Assembly: GCF_037325665.1 (NCBI RefSeq)
Contig: NC_090248.1
Location: 25,063,297 to 25,127,296, forward strand
Origin: Littorina saxatilis
Lineage: Eukaryota; Mollusca; Gastropoda; Littorinimorpha; Littorinidae
DNA length: 64,000 nt
Reading direction: 5' to 3'
Below the pieces are notes generated by a model, which saw nothing but the letters and a program-made list of their open reading frames with translations, did no database searches and had not been told where the DNA came from. Shown here piece by piece: positions 1 through 12,200 of the stretch; the stretch's first letter is position 1; every line of letters starts with the position of its first letter. The position numbers and the translations under genes were made by a program.

Positions 1-786
1 TTTTCACTCTTGTTTCGCAAATTTCTATGCATTTTTTCTCTCTCTCATTCACACGTATGCGCACACACATACACTCAAGCATGCAGACACCTGCAGATAC
101 ACACACAGACAAACACACTTACTCCCAAGTACCTGATCACCCTTTCTCCTTCCTTTTATACTGCCTCTGACTGTTAAGTGTTATGTACATGTTGCCCGCT
201 ACTGAACATGCCTCAACATGTAACAAGAAGCAGCAAACAAGTTTAGCTAACGACAAAGAATAAATTAGCGCTACCACATGCTCATCTCTTACAGAATTTC
301 ACATCTTTGATTTTGTACAGATAACGTTCCTCTCTTTTGGTATCACACAATACTTCAGCCCTTGCGTTTACAGTGTTTTGATTTCATGTGGAGAAGAACA
401 TCACAAAAAATAATATGTTGACCACACCTAGTAACAATGCAAGGTAAAGCAGACACTGCCAACAAGATGCACAACAAACTTACGTGGCAAGAGTCACACA
501 GATCATAATATGAAGATGTCTACAACAACAGACGACTTTATAAAGAAAATTAGTTCATAGGCTGACAAAGAGATACAGAAAAACCAAATCACACCGAGTG
601 ACACAATGTTAAGAAAAACACCAAAATGTACAATTGATGCATGAGAGCTGTTAATGATCACTGTAATTCCAAACCCACTTTTTCAATTGAACAAAATAAA
701 TATCTGAGCTATTTCAATAGAAATTATGCAGGTACACAGGTAATATTGTGAATCCTTATGCCAGTAGGACTTGCATCTAACATATA
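1..786. other. intergenic, no gene recognised
   Basis: The first 120 bp are CA-rich simple sequence. The remainder is AT-rich single-copy-looking DNA. No ORF with family resemblance and no splice-consistent exon was seen. Confidence 0.5.
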
Positions 787-2327
787 CTCGGAGGCAAAAG
801 AAACGCCAATAAAGGATGCGTTAATTAAACCTTTATGGACTTGAAATAAAAAGAAAATAATGATACTAGCATGTTCTGCACGTGTTGTTTTAGCGGTCTT
901 ATCTTGTCAGAACCGTGTTTGCCGTTATCTGGGTCACACGTGAGGTCTTGTTGACGGGGATCCCAAACCGTCATGGGGACCACTTTCAGCACATGCACAA
1001 TGTGGAAAAGCAGCTTTTCGTGTTCAGAGTGTTCAGGCAAGCTGTACCATACTCACAAAACTGTTAGAACATTCATTTCTGCGACACAGGCGCGATGCCG
1101 AGACTATCACCAGATCAGCGCCAACAGGCGATCGGGAGACTTGATGCCAGACAATCAGTTCAGCAAGTTGCTATGGCATTTGGAGTAAATGTCACCACGG
1201 TTTATCGCCTGCAGCAACGTTTTCATGCCAATTACAGTCCCGGAGACTTACCAGGACGTGGCAGACCCCGGGTAACAACAGCCCGACAAGATCGCCATCT
1301 TGTCCATCAACACCAGCGAGATGCATTCGAAACTGCCGCCAACACAGCCCGTAACACATTTGGGGTGCATGGACAACCCGTCAGTGCCAGAACTCTACGC
1401 CGACGCCTTGGTGGGCAGAACCTGGTAAATCGGCGTCCTGCTCGACGTCCTGTCTTGACAGCTCAGCATCGCCTGGATCGTCTAGCCTGGGCCCAGCAGC
1501 ATGCCCACTGGCGCCATCGGGACTGGCGGAGGGTTCTTTTTTCGGACGAGAAGCGCTTTTGCCTGGAACCTGGCGATGGGCGTGTCCGGATCTGGCGAAG
1601 ACCTGGACAGCGGTTTGCTAACAATAACATCCTGCAGCATGATCGATGGGGAGGTGCCAGCGTCATGATATGGGGCGCCATTGGTGTCAATTAGCGAGTG
1701 GGACCTGTCGTCTTTCAGAACGTCGGCCAAGGTCGTGGGAATGGTGTCAATGCAGACCGCTACATCAATCAAGTCCTGCGTCCCTATGTGGTTCCATTTG
1801 TCCAGAGGTACCAGAACTGCCTGTTCCAGCAAGACAATGCCCGTCCCTATACTGCACGTGCTACCCAGGACAGGTTGCGTCACAACAGCGTGAACATTCT
1901 GCCTCATCCTGCTCGATCTCCGCATCTCAACCCAATCGAACACTTTTGGGACATCATGCAAAGAAGGATTAATGCCCTTGCCCGGAGACCCCGCACAGCA
2001 GCAGAACTGCGTGCTGCCGTGACCCAGGTGTGGGCTCAGGTCCCTCAGCAGCAAATTAATCACCTCGTCCTCTCCATGTACCGGAGGTGCGCCACAGTCA
2101 TCAACGCCCAGGGAGGAGCAACACGCTTTTGACTTTCAACAGTCTTCAAACAGTGTTCAGTGGAACATGGCACGTCATGCTCTCATCCCAATACACCTTT
2201 CCGTATGGTTTTTGTATCGGTCAATTCGTTTCCTTGTTATTGTTAACCCGAAATAATTAATTCGACATTAAAATTCATGGGTAAGCCATCTTCACTGCAG
2301 CATTTGCGTTTCTTTTGCCTCTGAGTT
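787..2327 (+). mobile_element. Tc1/mariner transposon, near complete
   Basis: A ~1.54 kb element bounded by ~24-bp inverted ends: CTCGGAGGCAAAAGAAACGC at 787 and its near-exact complement ending at 2325. A TA precedes the left end at 785-786 and follows the right end at 2328-2329, as expected for the TA target site of this superfamily. It encloses one transposase frame (1095-2132) with a single in-frame stop. Two mismatches between the inverted ends suggest modest age. It lies downstream of the ATXN7 gene. Confidence 0.85.
1095..2132 (+). pseudogene. Tc1-family DD34E transposase with one in-frame stop
   Basis: A 345-codon frame from ATG 1095 to the stop at 2130-2132, interrupted by one TAG at 1692-1694 (codon 200). 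The N-terminal part has a helix-turn-helix (start MPRLSPDQRQQAIGRL) and a GRGRPR hook, the usual DNA-binding layout of Tc1 proteins. The catalytic triad is visible: D of FSDEKRF, D of QQDNARPYTA, and E of SPHLNPIEH, with 34 residues between the last two (DD34E). Length matches intact Tc1 transposases (~340 aa), so the single stop is the only obvious lesion. Stop readthrough is possible but unsupported. Confidence 0.88.
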
Positions 2328-3652
2328 TAGTTTCAGCTGCCTGTCAAAAACTAATTGTGCTTGATGGTTTGATCAATCAACGCAGCTTGCAAAGATAACC
2401 AAAAAATTTCACTGAAATAGACAGAAACAGAACCCCCCCCCCCCCCCCCCCAGCTCAGCCAAAGGTGCTGTTTCTCCTTCTAAGGATAATAAATTGACCA
2501 AGGTACACAGCATATGAACATCCAGTCCAAACACACCTACTAAATAAAATGATTGTAAGGATCAAAATTACACTTTCATAACGATAACAACCCTTAAGGT
2601 CTTTGATAAGATAGAAAGAAATGTTGTTTCAGGAATCAAAAGCTTCTACATGTACTAATGGCATGAAACTGAACAAAATATACTTCCTGAATTTCAAGAC
2701 TTCTTTGGTACCATTCACTAAACACTAACAGTCTTTACTCCCTTCCCCTCCCTTGCTGAAGTTTTTCCTGTGACACATTTGTCCTATGATGGGTTTACAG
2801 AGAGCCATTGTACAGCCCACCCACCTCTGAAAAAGGCACACATACACCTTTCATTCCTTTGACAGCTATGGTCTGACCTCCTCTGCCCCTTACAGCCCCC
2901 CCCCCCCCCCCCCCCCCTTATTAACTGATAATTCTGTTTAGCTATAAATGCAATGATCCCATTAGTCACATTCCGAAGTATGAAACATTTAACGTGAAAA
3001 ATATTGTCTTCCTAGATTCTATGAGTGTTTCCTTTCTTTTGATGTAACTCTATGATGCCAAACAAAAAAATCTCAACAGTAAAAATGTGTTACTACAGCT
3101 TAAACTGGGTAGTTAGGAAATCAAAGAGGGGTCAGGAGAAACCAGAAAGGGAACTTCACTTATGTCAGAGAACAGCAATACCCCCTTCACTCTTCCACCC
3201 CATCTTATCCTTCATCATATTACAGTGCGTGCTTTCGTAAAAAAAAAAATTGGAGAATAAATAAGTCGCAGTGTACACTTTGAGCAAAACACAAATCATC
3301 ACTAAATTCACTTGAGAGGATCAGCAAATAATAATTTAATTCAAGTGGTTTAAAACATGCAAATACCACTGAGTAAGAACATGACACAACAGAACTATTC
3401 AGACCGAGAGGTAAAGCTTCAACGACAGGACAAAAAAACAGAGAAATAGCATAAAGCTCATTATGAAATTGACATGAGGTATGATCTTCAAAGAAAACGG
3501 CTGTACACATATATATCTTTATCATGATCTACTGGTTCAATAACTCAAAAGACGGCATAGGATACACACATAATAACATGCATAGGCTATTTGACACAAA
3601 CTCATTATTATTAGTAATAATGTTAATTTGCAGCTGTTGTCACTGAGAAATA
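2328..3652. other. intergenic, no gene recognised
   Basis: AT-rich sequence with two C homopolymer runs (about 2432-2451 and 2896-2917). Short ORFs here have no family resemblance. It could include distal ATXN7 3' UTR, but I see no supporting signal. Confidence 0.4.
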
Positions 3653-3796
3653 ACTTTCTTTCTTTATTTGGTGTTTAACGTCGTTTTCAACCGTTCAAGG
3701 TTATATCGCGACGGAGGGAAGCGGGGAGATGGGATAGAGCCACTTGTTAATTGTTTCTTGTTCACAAAAGCACTAATCAAAAAATTGCTCCAGGAC
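3653..3796 (-). repeat. family B SINE-like repeat, 5'-truncated
   Basis: Matches the tail half of the 365-bp family B seen complete at 4563, 6946 and 41893. The (CTTT)n stretch on the plus strand is the complement of the element's (GAAA)n tail, so the element reads on the minus strand and has lost its head. Head loss with tail retention is the usual result of incomplete target-primed reverse transcription. Confidence 0.75.
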
Positions 3797-3804
3797 TGAG
3801 AAAT

Positions 3805-3944
3805 AAGGAATTTCAACCAATAGTAAGGAATTTCAAAGAGTAGTTAGGAATTTCAAAGAGTAGTAAGAAATTTCTAAAAGTAGTAAGGAATTTCCATTAG
3901 TAGTAAGGAATTTCCAACAGTAGTAAGGAATTTCCAACAGTAGT
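3805..3944. repeat. 20-bp minisatellite, 7 units
   Basis: Seven consecutive 20-bp units of consensus AAGGAATTTCMAASAGTAGT with scattered substitutions. A second array of the same unit lies at 5001-5076. Confidence 0.9.
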
Positions 3945-3963
3945 AAGTCTGTATGCTACAAAC

Positions 3964-4230
3964 TACCCGTGTGACTTGGAATAATAGGCCGTAAAAAGTA
4001 GGATATGCGCCGTAATGGCTGCGATCTGCTGGCCGATGTGAATGCGTGATGTATTGTGTAATAAAAATTCCATCTCACACGGCATAAATAAATCCCTGCG
4101 CCTTGAATATGTGCGCGATATAAATTGCATAAAAAATTTTGTTTAAAAAAATAAAAAAATAAAAAAATCCCTGCGCTTAGAACTGTACCCACGGAATACG
4201 CGCGATATAAGCCTCATATTGATTGATTGA
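3964..4230 (+). repeat. family A SINE, 5'-truncated copy
   Basis: Begins inside the SINE body (TACCCGTGTGACTTGG) and runs to the terminal (TGAT)n. It lacks the tRNA-like head present in the complete copy at 18133-18661. It is followed by a G homopolymer at about 4242-4276. Confidence 0.88.
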
Positions 4231-4276
4231 CTGTCCTCTTTTGGGGGGGGGGGGGGGGGGGGGGGAGGGGGGGGGG

Positions 4277-4562
4277 TGTGTGTTTAGACTCAAAACTGGT
4301 TCTGAACACTTGCACAAATTTACATTTACAGCCCATCATGTAACAGCTCTTGCTTTTCGCTTTGTAAGGAAACCATTTAAAATAACTTGCAAGGTTCTGA
4401 TACAACCAAAAGAATCAAAGCACTTAAGATGTACAAGCTTTTCCATTAAATAATTTGGTGGAAGCAAATACAGCATTCTGACCTGATTGCTGAAGCAAAC
4501 CCTGCCTATTATTTCTTGATTGATTTCATGCATACCTGCTTATTTTTTTTCTCTCACAAAAG
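4277..4562. other. intergenic, no gene recognised
   Basis: About 290 bp between a G homopolymer and a family B repeat. No coding or repeat signal recognised. Confidence 0.4.
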
Positions 4563-4927
4563 CTTTCTTTTCTTTATTTGGTGTTTGTCGTTTTCAACCA
4601 CGAACGTTGTATCACGACGGGGAAAGGGGGGAGATGGGATAGAGCCACTTGTCAATTGTTTCTTGTTCACAAAAGCACTAATCAAAAATTTGCTCCAGGG
4701 GCTTGCAACGTAGTACAATGTATTACCTTACTGGGAGAATGCAAGTTTCCAGTACAAAGGACTTAACATTTCTTACATACTGCTTGACTAAAATCGTTAC
4801 AAAAATTGACTATATTCTATACAAGAAACACTTAACAAGGGTAAAAAGAGAAACAGAATCCGTTAGTCGCCTCTTACGACATGCTGGGGAGCATCGGGTA
4901 AATTCTTCCCCCTAACCCGCGGGGGGT
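4563..4927 (-). repeat. family B SINE-like repeat, full length
   Basis: Full-length copy read on the minus strand. The head is a GC-rich palindromic block (CCCCCCGCGGGTTAGGGGG), followed by AGCATGTCGTAAGAGGCGAC, a ~300-bp body, then AACGACGTTAAACACCAAATAAAGAAA. An 11-bp direct repeat TCACAAAAGCT flanks it (about 4554 and 4928), a retroposition-type target duplication. It has no tRNA-type A/B boxes that I can see, so its promoter class is unknown. Confidence 0.82.
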
Positions 4928-5000
4928 TCACAAAAGCTAACTTTGAAAACAAAAAATACATGTAGTACCATAAGCATACAGTATATACTTATACATGTTC

Positions 5001-5076
5001 AAAGAGTAGTTAGGAATTTCAAAGAGTAGTAAGGGATTTCAAAAGGTAGTAAGGAATTTCCAACAGTAGTAAGTGT
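5001..5076. repeat. 20-bp minisatellite, second array
   Basis: About four units of the same 20-bp repeat as 3805-3944, ending in the same units. Repeats A and B now occupy the ground between the two arrays. Confidence 0.82.
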
Positions 5077-6397
5077 ATGATGTAAATGTATGGTGAGAAA
5101 AACATACCTCTGGTCCAGTAACCAACTCTTAAGCCTCCTAGTACTACAAGTTAAAATTATCCACTTCCGATCAACTCCTAAAGAACAAAACAATTAAGGC
5201 TCACCCTTTTAGCTTTTTTTCTTTCTTCTAGGTTAAAGTTTATGCTGAAAGTGAACAAAGCTCTTGAACTAATTTTTGAAAAACGTTTGAAGTGATTATT
5301 TATAATAAGAGCTACTGTCACTGTCAAACTTAGCATTTGATTTATCTTTGAGATCTTCTTCTTCTTCTTCTTCAGCGTTCGACGGTTGTGTCACTCATAG
5401 TCTTTGGCCTGCTGATGTTATGAACTGGCAAGTTCTGTGCAGGTCGTCCACAGTTTCTAACAGTTTTGTATCTGGAGTTGTGCATCTTTGAGATAAAACA
5501 GCAGAAATTAATACTGAGATCTGTTGTAGAAAATATGACATTGTGACTGCTGTAACTTCAGTGCTCAGCGCAAGTTTGAGATGCTTAGCACAACAGAGCA
5601 ACAACCCCCTTATTACTTATGAGACAATAACAAAAGGTGACAATTTCATATCAGTGTCACCAATCGAATTTAGCAGGTTTTTTTTTCATTCTGGTGAATC
5701 TGCTATTTTGCTCAGTTGCTGGTATTCTCAACACTTGTTTAAACTACTTGTGAAGATTCAAAATAGCACAAAAAGAGTAACTTGTTGAGTATTTTCTGCA
5801 GAGGGGTACCCCCAGATTCATCTCCTTGAAACTGCGTCAAATGTGACATAAGTTTCGCTGAACAGCTATTTGTGCATTTAGTTATCACTTTCATGGTGTG
5901 CTCTGTGTTTGCAAAAGATATTAAAAAAAAATGTAAGTCCTTTTTCACATCCATTTCACTTTTTTCAGTCTGGATATTTGTTGCTTGATCAAATTTCAGT
6001 AAACCTTTTATCAGTGTCACTGTATAATATATTTAAGTTAAAGATGTCCCCCAAATCTGAAACCAACATTATGAAAGATAGTTGTCAACATGTCACAGAC
6101 AAGAAGGATCTTTTTTCTTGATCAGTACCGACTCCTACATCAATGACAAATGCTTGTAACTTTTAGGTCAGCCCTCATATCATAAAGTGTAAAATCAATA
6201 ACTAACTCCACTCAAACAGAGATTCAAGGAACACTTACATTCATTTGCAGTCTTTATCTCCTCATGACTTTGAAGCATAGTGGCAGTGAGGTTGATGGCA
6301 CTTTCAATTCCCTTCATTTCATTTAACACTAACTCCCTCCCTCCCTTTTCCATCCCCCCTCCCCCTCACACCCCTCCACCCCAAAATAAAACAAGTC
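5077..6397. other. intergenic, no gene recognised
   Basis: Apart from a (CTT)n run at about 5357-5375, followed by a short sequence resembling the tail of family F, I see no gene. Several ORFs up to 93 codons exist but have no recognisable domain. Confidence 0.4.
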
Positions 6398-6431
6398 TTT
6401 CTTTCTTTCTTTGGTGTTTAACGTCGTTTTC
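6398..6431 (-). repeat. family B tail fragment
   Basis: Only the (CTTT)n plus GGTGTTTAACGTCGTTTTCAA remains, abutting a family C element at about 6434. Confidence 0.65.
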
Positions 6432-6433
6432 AA

Positions 6434-7475
6434 ATAAAACAAGTCGCGTGAAGCGATATAAAAACATTTAGTCAAGATCAACACCACAAACTAGTCATCG
6501 CCGAGACTACATTCAGATAGTCTCGGCTAACCACACCGAAGACCGAGACGGGTCACGCTCGCCTCCGCGAAGTACTTACTGAACCTATTTTCTTTCATTC
6601 TGAGCAAATTTTTAGAGAAAACATGACATATCTATATATTTTTGAATTCAGGAGAAGATGAGAAATACAATGCAATAACTTTTTAATCTGCTTCTGAAAA
6701 TTCGATTTTAATGACAACTTTAATGAGCAAACTAATTAACTAATTTTTAAGCTTCCGAGCTGAAATGCAATCCCATAGTCCGGACTTCGTCGAAGATTGC
6801 TTGACCAAAATTTCAAAGAATTTGGTTAAAAAATGAGGGCGTGACAGTGCTGCCTCAACTTTCACAAAAAGCCGGATATGACGTCATCAAAGACATTTAT
6901 CCAAAAAATGAAAAAAACGTGCGGCGATATCATACTCAGGAACTTTCTTTCTTTCTTTATTTGGTGTTTAACGTCGTTTTCAACCACGAAGGTTATATCG
7001 CGACGGGGAAAGGGGTGAGATGGGATAGAGCCACTTGTCAATTGTTTCTTGTTCACAAAAGCACTAATCAAAAATTTGCTCCAGGGGCTTGCAACGTAGT
7101 ACAATATATTACCTTACTGGGAGAATGCAAGTTTCCAGTACAAAGGACTTAACATTTCTTACATACTGCTTGACTAAAATCTTTACAAAAATTGACTATA
7201 TTCTATACAAGAAACACTTAACAAGGGTACAAGGAGAAACAGAATCCGTTAGTCGCCTCTTACGACATGCTGGGGAGCATCGAGTAAATTCTTCCCCCTA
7301 ACCCGCGGGGGGATAGTCAGGAACTCTCATGTAAAGTTTCATGAAGATCAATCCAGTAGTTTTCTTTGATTCATCCTACACATACACACAGACACACACA
7401 CGCACATACACCACACCCTCGTCTCGATTCCCCCGTCTATGTTAAAACATTTAGTCAAAACTTGACTAAATGTAA
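6434..7475 (+). mobile_element. family C repeat, interrupted by a family B copy
   Basis: The outer halves (6434-6945 and 7314-7475) match the ~900-bp family C seen at 32515, 49432 and 52892. It starts ACAAGTCGCGTGAAGCG and ends near the palindrome TTTAGTCAAAACTTGACTAAA with an internal CA tract. The middle is replaced by a family B insertion flanked by a TCAGGAACT repeat. No transposase is encoded. It may be a non-autonomous rolling-circle or other cut-and-paste element; the superfamily is unresolved. Confidence 0.78.
6946..7313 (-). repeat. family B SINE-like repeat nested in family C
   Basis: Full-length family B copy on the minus strand inside the family C element. The 9-bp sequence TCAGGAACT occurs just before (about 6937) and just after (about 7318) it, a target duplication that orders the two insertions: C first, B later. 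Confidence 0.82.
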
Positions 7476-8919
7476 AAATAAAAAAAAGTAAAGAGAAAAA
7501 TAATTACAGTTGAAGTGTACAACAGAAAGCATACTTTAAACGGAACTTAGTTAATCCAATGTATGCATTGCTTAAAAGTTTTACACCTTGTGTGACCAGC
7601 ATCAATCTGCAGGTCTTTCATACCTGAAACTTAAGCAGTGGTGTCAAGAACAATCAGAAGGTACCACAAAACAGAGTAACCCACCACAACATCAATTTCT
7701 CTTTTCATGTCCATACAAGACAAGAAGAACAGCAGATAATAATGTTCACCATATACGTTGTTACCTTGAGCGTATCTTTCTTCCCCTTGCAGATCCCGAA
7801 CCCCTCACATAAATGAATACTTAGTTACTATCAAATGTTGAATTCAACTTTCTCTTTAAAATATAATTCAAACAGATTCTAACACAGATGGAGACATGGA
7901 TGAATAAGGTTTTCGATGTGGGTCAGTGCATTTCTGATGCATACATCAAGCATGCAAAACATGTGTAAGTTAGCATAAAAATCAGATAAATTAATGACAC
8001 AGTCTTACTAGTTTATAATATGTACAATCTCGCCCTAACGCTCAAAGCATTCATACACACTCACAGACTAGTATCACAAAGTCAGGGCAGGTCCTTTTCC
8101 TATTCTGCAGTTGATTCACTATCGCTAATGTTATGTCACTCACTGTCAATATTTCAACAAGACAAGAAAACAGAAAAAAGGCGACTAATTTGTGCATTAT
8201 TCTGAATGTCATCAGAGTCCACAGAACAAATTACAACCATGATAAGTGTGGTAAGCGTCGCGTTGCGTCCATGATTCCAGCATCGCACTCAGCACTGCAA
8301 ATGACTTGCAGCACACAACTCTTTGACTAGCCACGAGGCAGTGAGCTCTGTTCAATCAAACAACAGAGGGATAGCTTGCTAGCAAATCACTCCTCGGCTA
8401 GGTCTCACTCGGATGAAAATATTGTCAACAATCAGTCACAGCTGGCTCTGATCGTCTCAAACCTGGATCCAACCAGCACAACCAAAATCACAGGCACATG
8501 AAGTAACACAAGAGTCACTGTCTCTCACAAGGTTGCTTTGGCTTGAAAATTTGATCACTAGCATTAGCATAGCGCACCACTTTTGAAACAGTAATACTCC
8601 ATAGGTCTGATGAAAAAATGAAGAAAAAAAAGAAACAGGGAAAAAAAAGGCCCGAGTCGGACGCTTCAACAAAAGAAGTATGCGTTCCTTGAATCAAAAA
8701 TAGTCTGTGTTCTTGGTCACAGAGGGAAAGTCTATCTGGCCCAGAGACAGACACGACTTGGAGGTTGCCATTAATAGCTGCCAGGATTCAGGATAAATAG
8801 CAGTTGAGATTTACAAAGGAGAACCATGGAATAAAGTCAAAGCAAAGCAAAGCAAAGTCACACACAAGAATCAAGAACCTGAAGTTGAGTAGAAGTGAAA
8901 AAAAGTCAGTTCCAAGAAA
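7476..8919. other. ATXN7 3' flank, nothing clear
   Basis: AT-rich DNA downstream of the ATXN7 stop codon. Part may be ATXN7 3' UTR. I could not find a convincing minus-strand AATAAA close to the stop, so the transcript end is unknown. No gene recognised. Confidence 0.35.
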
Positions 8920-9115
8920 GTAGATTCTCAAGTTAATATCCAGAAATCACATTCTGAAACCGATTACTAGAAACCAGATTCTGAAACTGATTCCCCGAAG
9001 CCAGATTCTGAAGTGGTTTTCAGCGAAACCAGATTGTAAATTGGATTCAAATAACCAGATTCTGAAGTAGATTCAAAGAAAGCAGAATCTGATTTTCAGA
9101 AACCAGAATCTGAAT
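8920..9115. repeat. degenerate ~30-bp repeats in putative ATXN7 3' UTR
   Basis: The motif AACCAGATTCTGAA recurs about seven times at roughly 25-35-bp spacing with substitutions. It begins about 90 bp beyond the ATXN7 stop codon, so it is probably transcribed in the 3' UTR. Confidence 0.6.
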
Positions 9116-9205
9116 TAAACACTGATAACAACCAGTTTGATTATTCACAAGTCTGTTTTTTTGCATCTCAATACATTCTGGCCTTTGCTCTCTTAATAAC
9201 TGGTG

Positions 9206-12200
9206 CTAGGAAATCACTCCCGATGAGGTGCTGGAGATCTGAGGCTGGAGGTGAATTTCCGTTTTGCCCGTCCCGGGGGGTCCACTGGCAGCCCTGACAT
9301 CATTGGCAGTGGAGGTGACTAGCAGCGTGGGCTGGGCGTGGCTGTGTGGATTCTGCTGCTGGGAGGGAGCCAGGGTTCCCAGGCCCATTTGGCTCACCAA
9401 GGGAATGGTGACCGAGACGGGCTGCATGGTGATTTTGCCGCCCTTGGTGATGTTGAAGGTCCCGGGCTTAAAATGAGCCAGCTGGGCCAGGCTAGGGCTG
9501 GGACAGATCTGAGCACCCTGGCCCTGGAGCAAACCCGAGGCCTGTAGGGTTTTAGCGGTGGGGACGGTGCCGGCCCGCCCCTGGACATGGTTGGCAATGC
9601 GGTGGTGGTGGTGATGTTGCTGTTGGTGGTGGTGGTGGTGGCCGGCGGCGGCGACGTGGAGCTTGTCGCCTTAAGACAGCACAGAATTTACATTACTATC
9701 GCATGACAGTATTTTCTGTGTTTGTGTGTGTGTGCGCGCATGTTGTTTTAAGGGAGATATCATAGATACAGCGTAGCCTGTTTTATAGCATTGAAACATT
9801 GATATGTGTGTGATTGCACTGTAAATAATTTTATGGGTTTTTTCCCCCACAATGATTGTACAGCGCTTTGAGCAGGGTTAAACCCTGTAAATTAACCTCC
9901 ATTTTAAGAATCCCTCCTTTGTAAGCCCTGATTTTCTCATATTTTTGAAGGTCCCTAAGGGGGGTTCCACTGTATTTACATACCTGATGATGAAATGATG
10001 CCATTGGTGAAGGAGGCTGAGGACAGTGTCACCTGCTGAGGAGTTCCAGACTCCTGAAATCGGTGAAAACATCATGAAATATTCACTCACATTTCATTTG
10101 TAATCAAACTACAAATCCTTGAGTGCTTTTTGAAAACCTAGTTAGACTAATGCGTTAAAAGTAAAACTGAATAACGATCACTGGGTATTGGTTTTTTTTA
10201 TGAATCTATTTCTTCTAATAAATCCTTGAACTTTGTAAGACATTAGCTCAGTTGGATGTGGTTTGAATATCCTGATTTTCTGCAGTGTGTTACACCATTA
10301 ACCTCAGGTAACTAAGTACTATGAAGGTTTTAAACCTAATCCTGTTTGTAGAAAATGATGCTCAGTTTTGGTAGGTATCTAAAACTGACAATAAGTACCG
10401 ACTATGGATGACGCACAAGATGAATTTGGAGAAATGTAACATCTATCAGAAGGGAACATTTTGTTTTTTACTGGATGGTATGTAGTAACATTTTTAAAAA
10501 CATTTTGTCCTGTGCATACCCAAGCGCACACAAGACTTTACATGTACTCACACTGACAGTTCTGAAGATGGTATTAGGGGCGACCGAGACAGAAGTCGAC
10601 GACTGGTTGGACGTGAGGGCATTACTGGTCAGGGCCACGTAGGTGGAGTTCCCCCCACCACCCCCACCTCCGCTCAGCGAGGACACAGGCGCCAGCACCG
10701 CCCCTTGCAAGCTCCCGTCGACCAGCACAGCGTTTTGAGGTACAGCAGTCAACACACTGTTGCCCTGAAGAGCGCGTAACGTCTCCAGAGTGCCCGAGAT
10801 TTTGTGCGCCCCGTGCTTGGTTTTGGCCAGTTGGCCGCGCTTGATGTTCTTGTCTTCCACCGTGGCGTTCATGGCCTGCGCTGCAGCCAGCTCTGCCAGC
10901 TGCGCACCGGTGATGTTCAAATACTGCCCGTTGACCAGCGGGTCGATGCCCGTCAGCACAAAGTTGAAGTCTTTGATGATGTTGCCCTTCTGTCCCTGCT
11001 GCTTGCTGTTGGGCAGAGTGGCGCTCAGACCCAGGGTGGCAGCATTGGCCAGGTTGACGCTAGGGATGGTGATGGCTGTGAGGGGGGTGGTGGCGGACTG
11101 ACTGTTCACGCCGGACGCTGGGGTCAACACGGCGGACTGCTGCTGCTGGGAAGTCCGTCCCCCATCCGCCAGGCCCAAAGCTTGAGCCGTTGTCACTGTC
11201 AACCCAACTCCCCCCTGAAACTGCAGGGTGCTGGTAGGTACACTGTGAGCTATGCCGCTCATCACCTGAGTGCTGCCGCTGCGCTTGCGCTTGAGATTTT
11301 GGCTGCTGACGGCCTGAGACAGAGTCAGAGTGCCCCTCTGTAACCCTGTGTTGCCGTTCCCAGTTAACGTCTCGTGACCTTTGGTAGGTTTGAGCAGCGC
11401 AGCAGCAAGGGTAGGGATAGCTATGGTGGTGGGTGTGGCTGTGGCTGAGACTCCGGACGACATGGCCAGACCAGAGACATTGAGTGAATGGGAAGATAGA
11501 GACTTTGTTTTGTGCTTGAGGAGAGGTTTGCCCAGCAGACCCGAATTAGCATTGACAGGCCCTCCAATGGTGAAGCTGACGGTAGGTCTCTGGTGGGCCA
11601 GACCAGAATCCACTGTGTTGAACTCGTATGGGTCTTTGGAGTTGCTCAACATCTGTGGTTCCTTGGGCAGTTTGGACTCCACGCAGAGTTTTCTGGTGAA
11701 AAGGAAAACCAATTATTGATGAAGATACAACCCCACAGAAACAGTAAAAACAGCAACACAAACAAACAACAACAATGTCCTGAGATATACAGGCCATAAA
11801 GAACATGCATTGCAGCAAAACAGCGCTCACTCACATGCAATGTTTGTAATAAATGTGAGTGCATGGTGTTCTGCTTTTACTTTTTGGATTCAGAAAAGGA
11901 AGGTACATCTGACGAATCTTTGTTTTCATGTAATTTACATACATCTAGACAGTCCCGTAACTTTTCAGTGAATATCCCCTTACTCAAAACCTTTTTTCTG
12001 CTGTATCTTCTTACTTACTTATGTGGTGGTGGGTTGAGCTGTCTCTCCAAGGCACTGAGAAACGCTGCACGAACAAGATCTGTCTTCCGGGAAAACAATG
12101 CACATCCTCCCCCAGCCATCCGAGCACCAAAGTTACAAACCTGAAACAAAAATACCATTCTCATTTCAAAAACATTGTGTGGTCAAATTTTCCTTTCTCG

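Noticed and set aside
4703-4915. 70-codon ORF recurring at 7089 and 41904
   Set aside because: Chance frame in family B repeats; truncated copies do not keep it, and no protein family is recognisable.
10804-11343. 179-codon plus-strand ORF in the ATXN7 region
   Set aside because: Antisense shadow of ATXN7 exon 9; codon pattern and splice sites support the minus strand.
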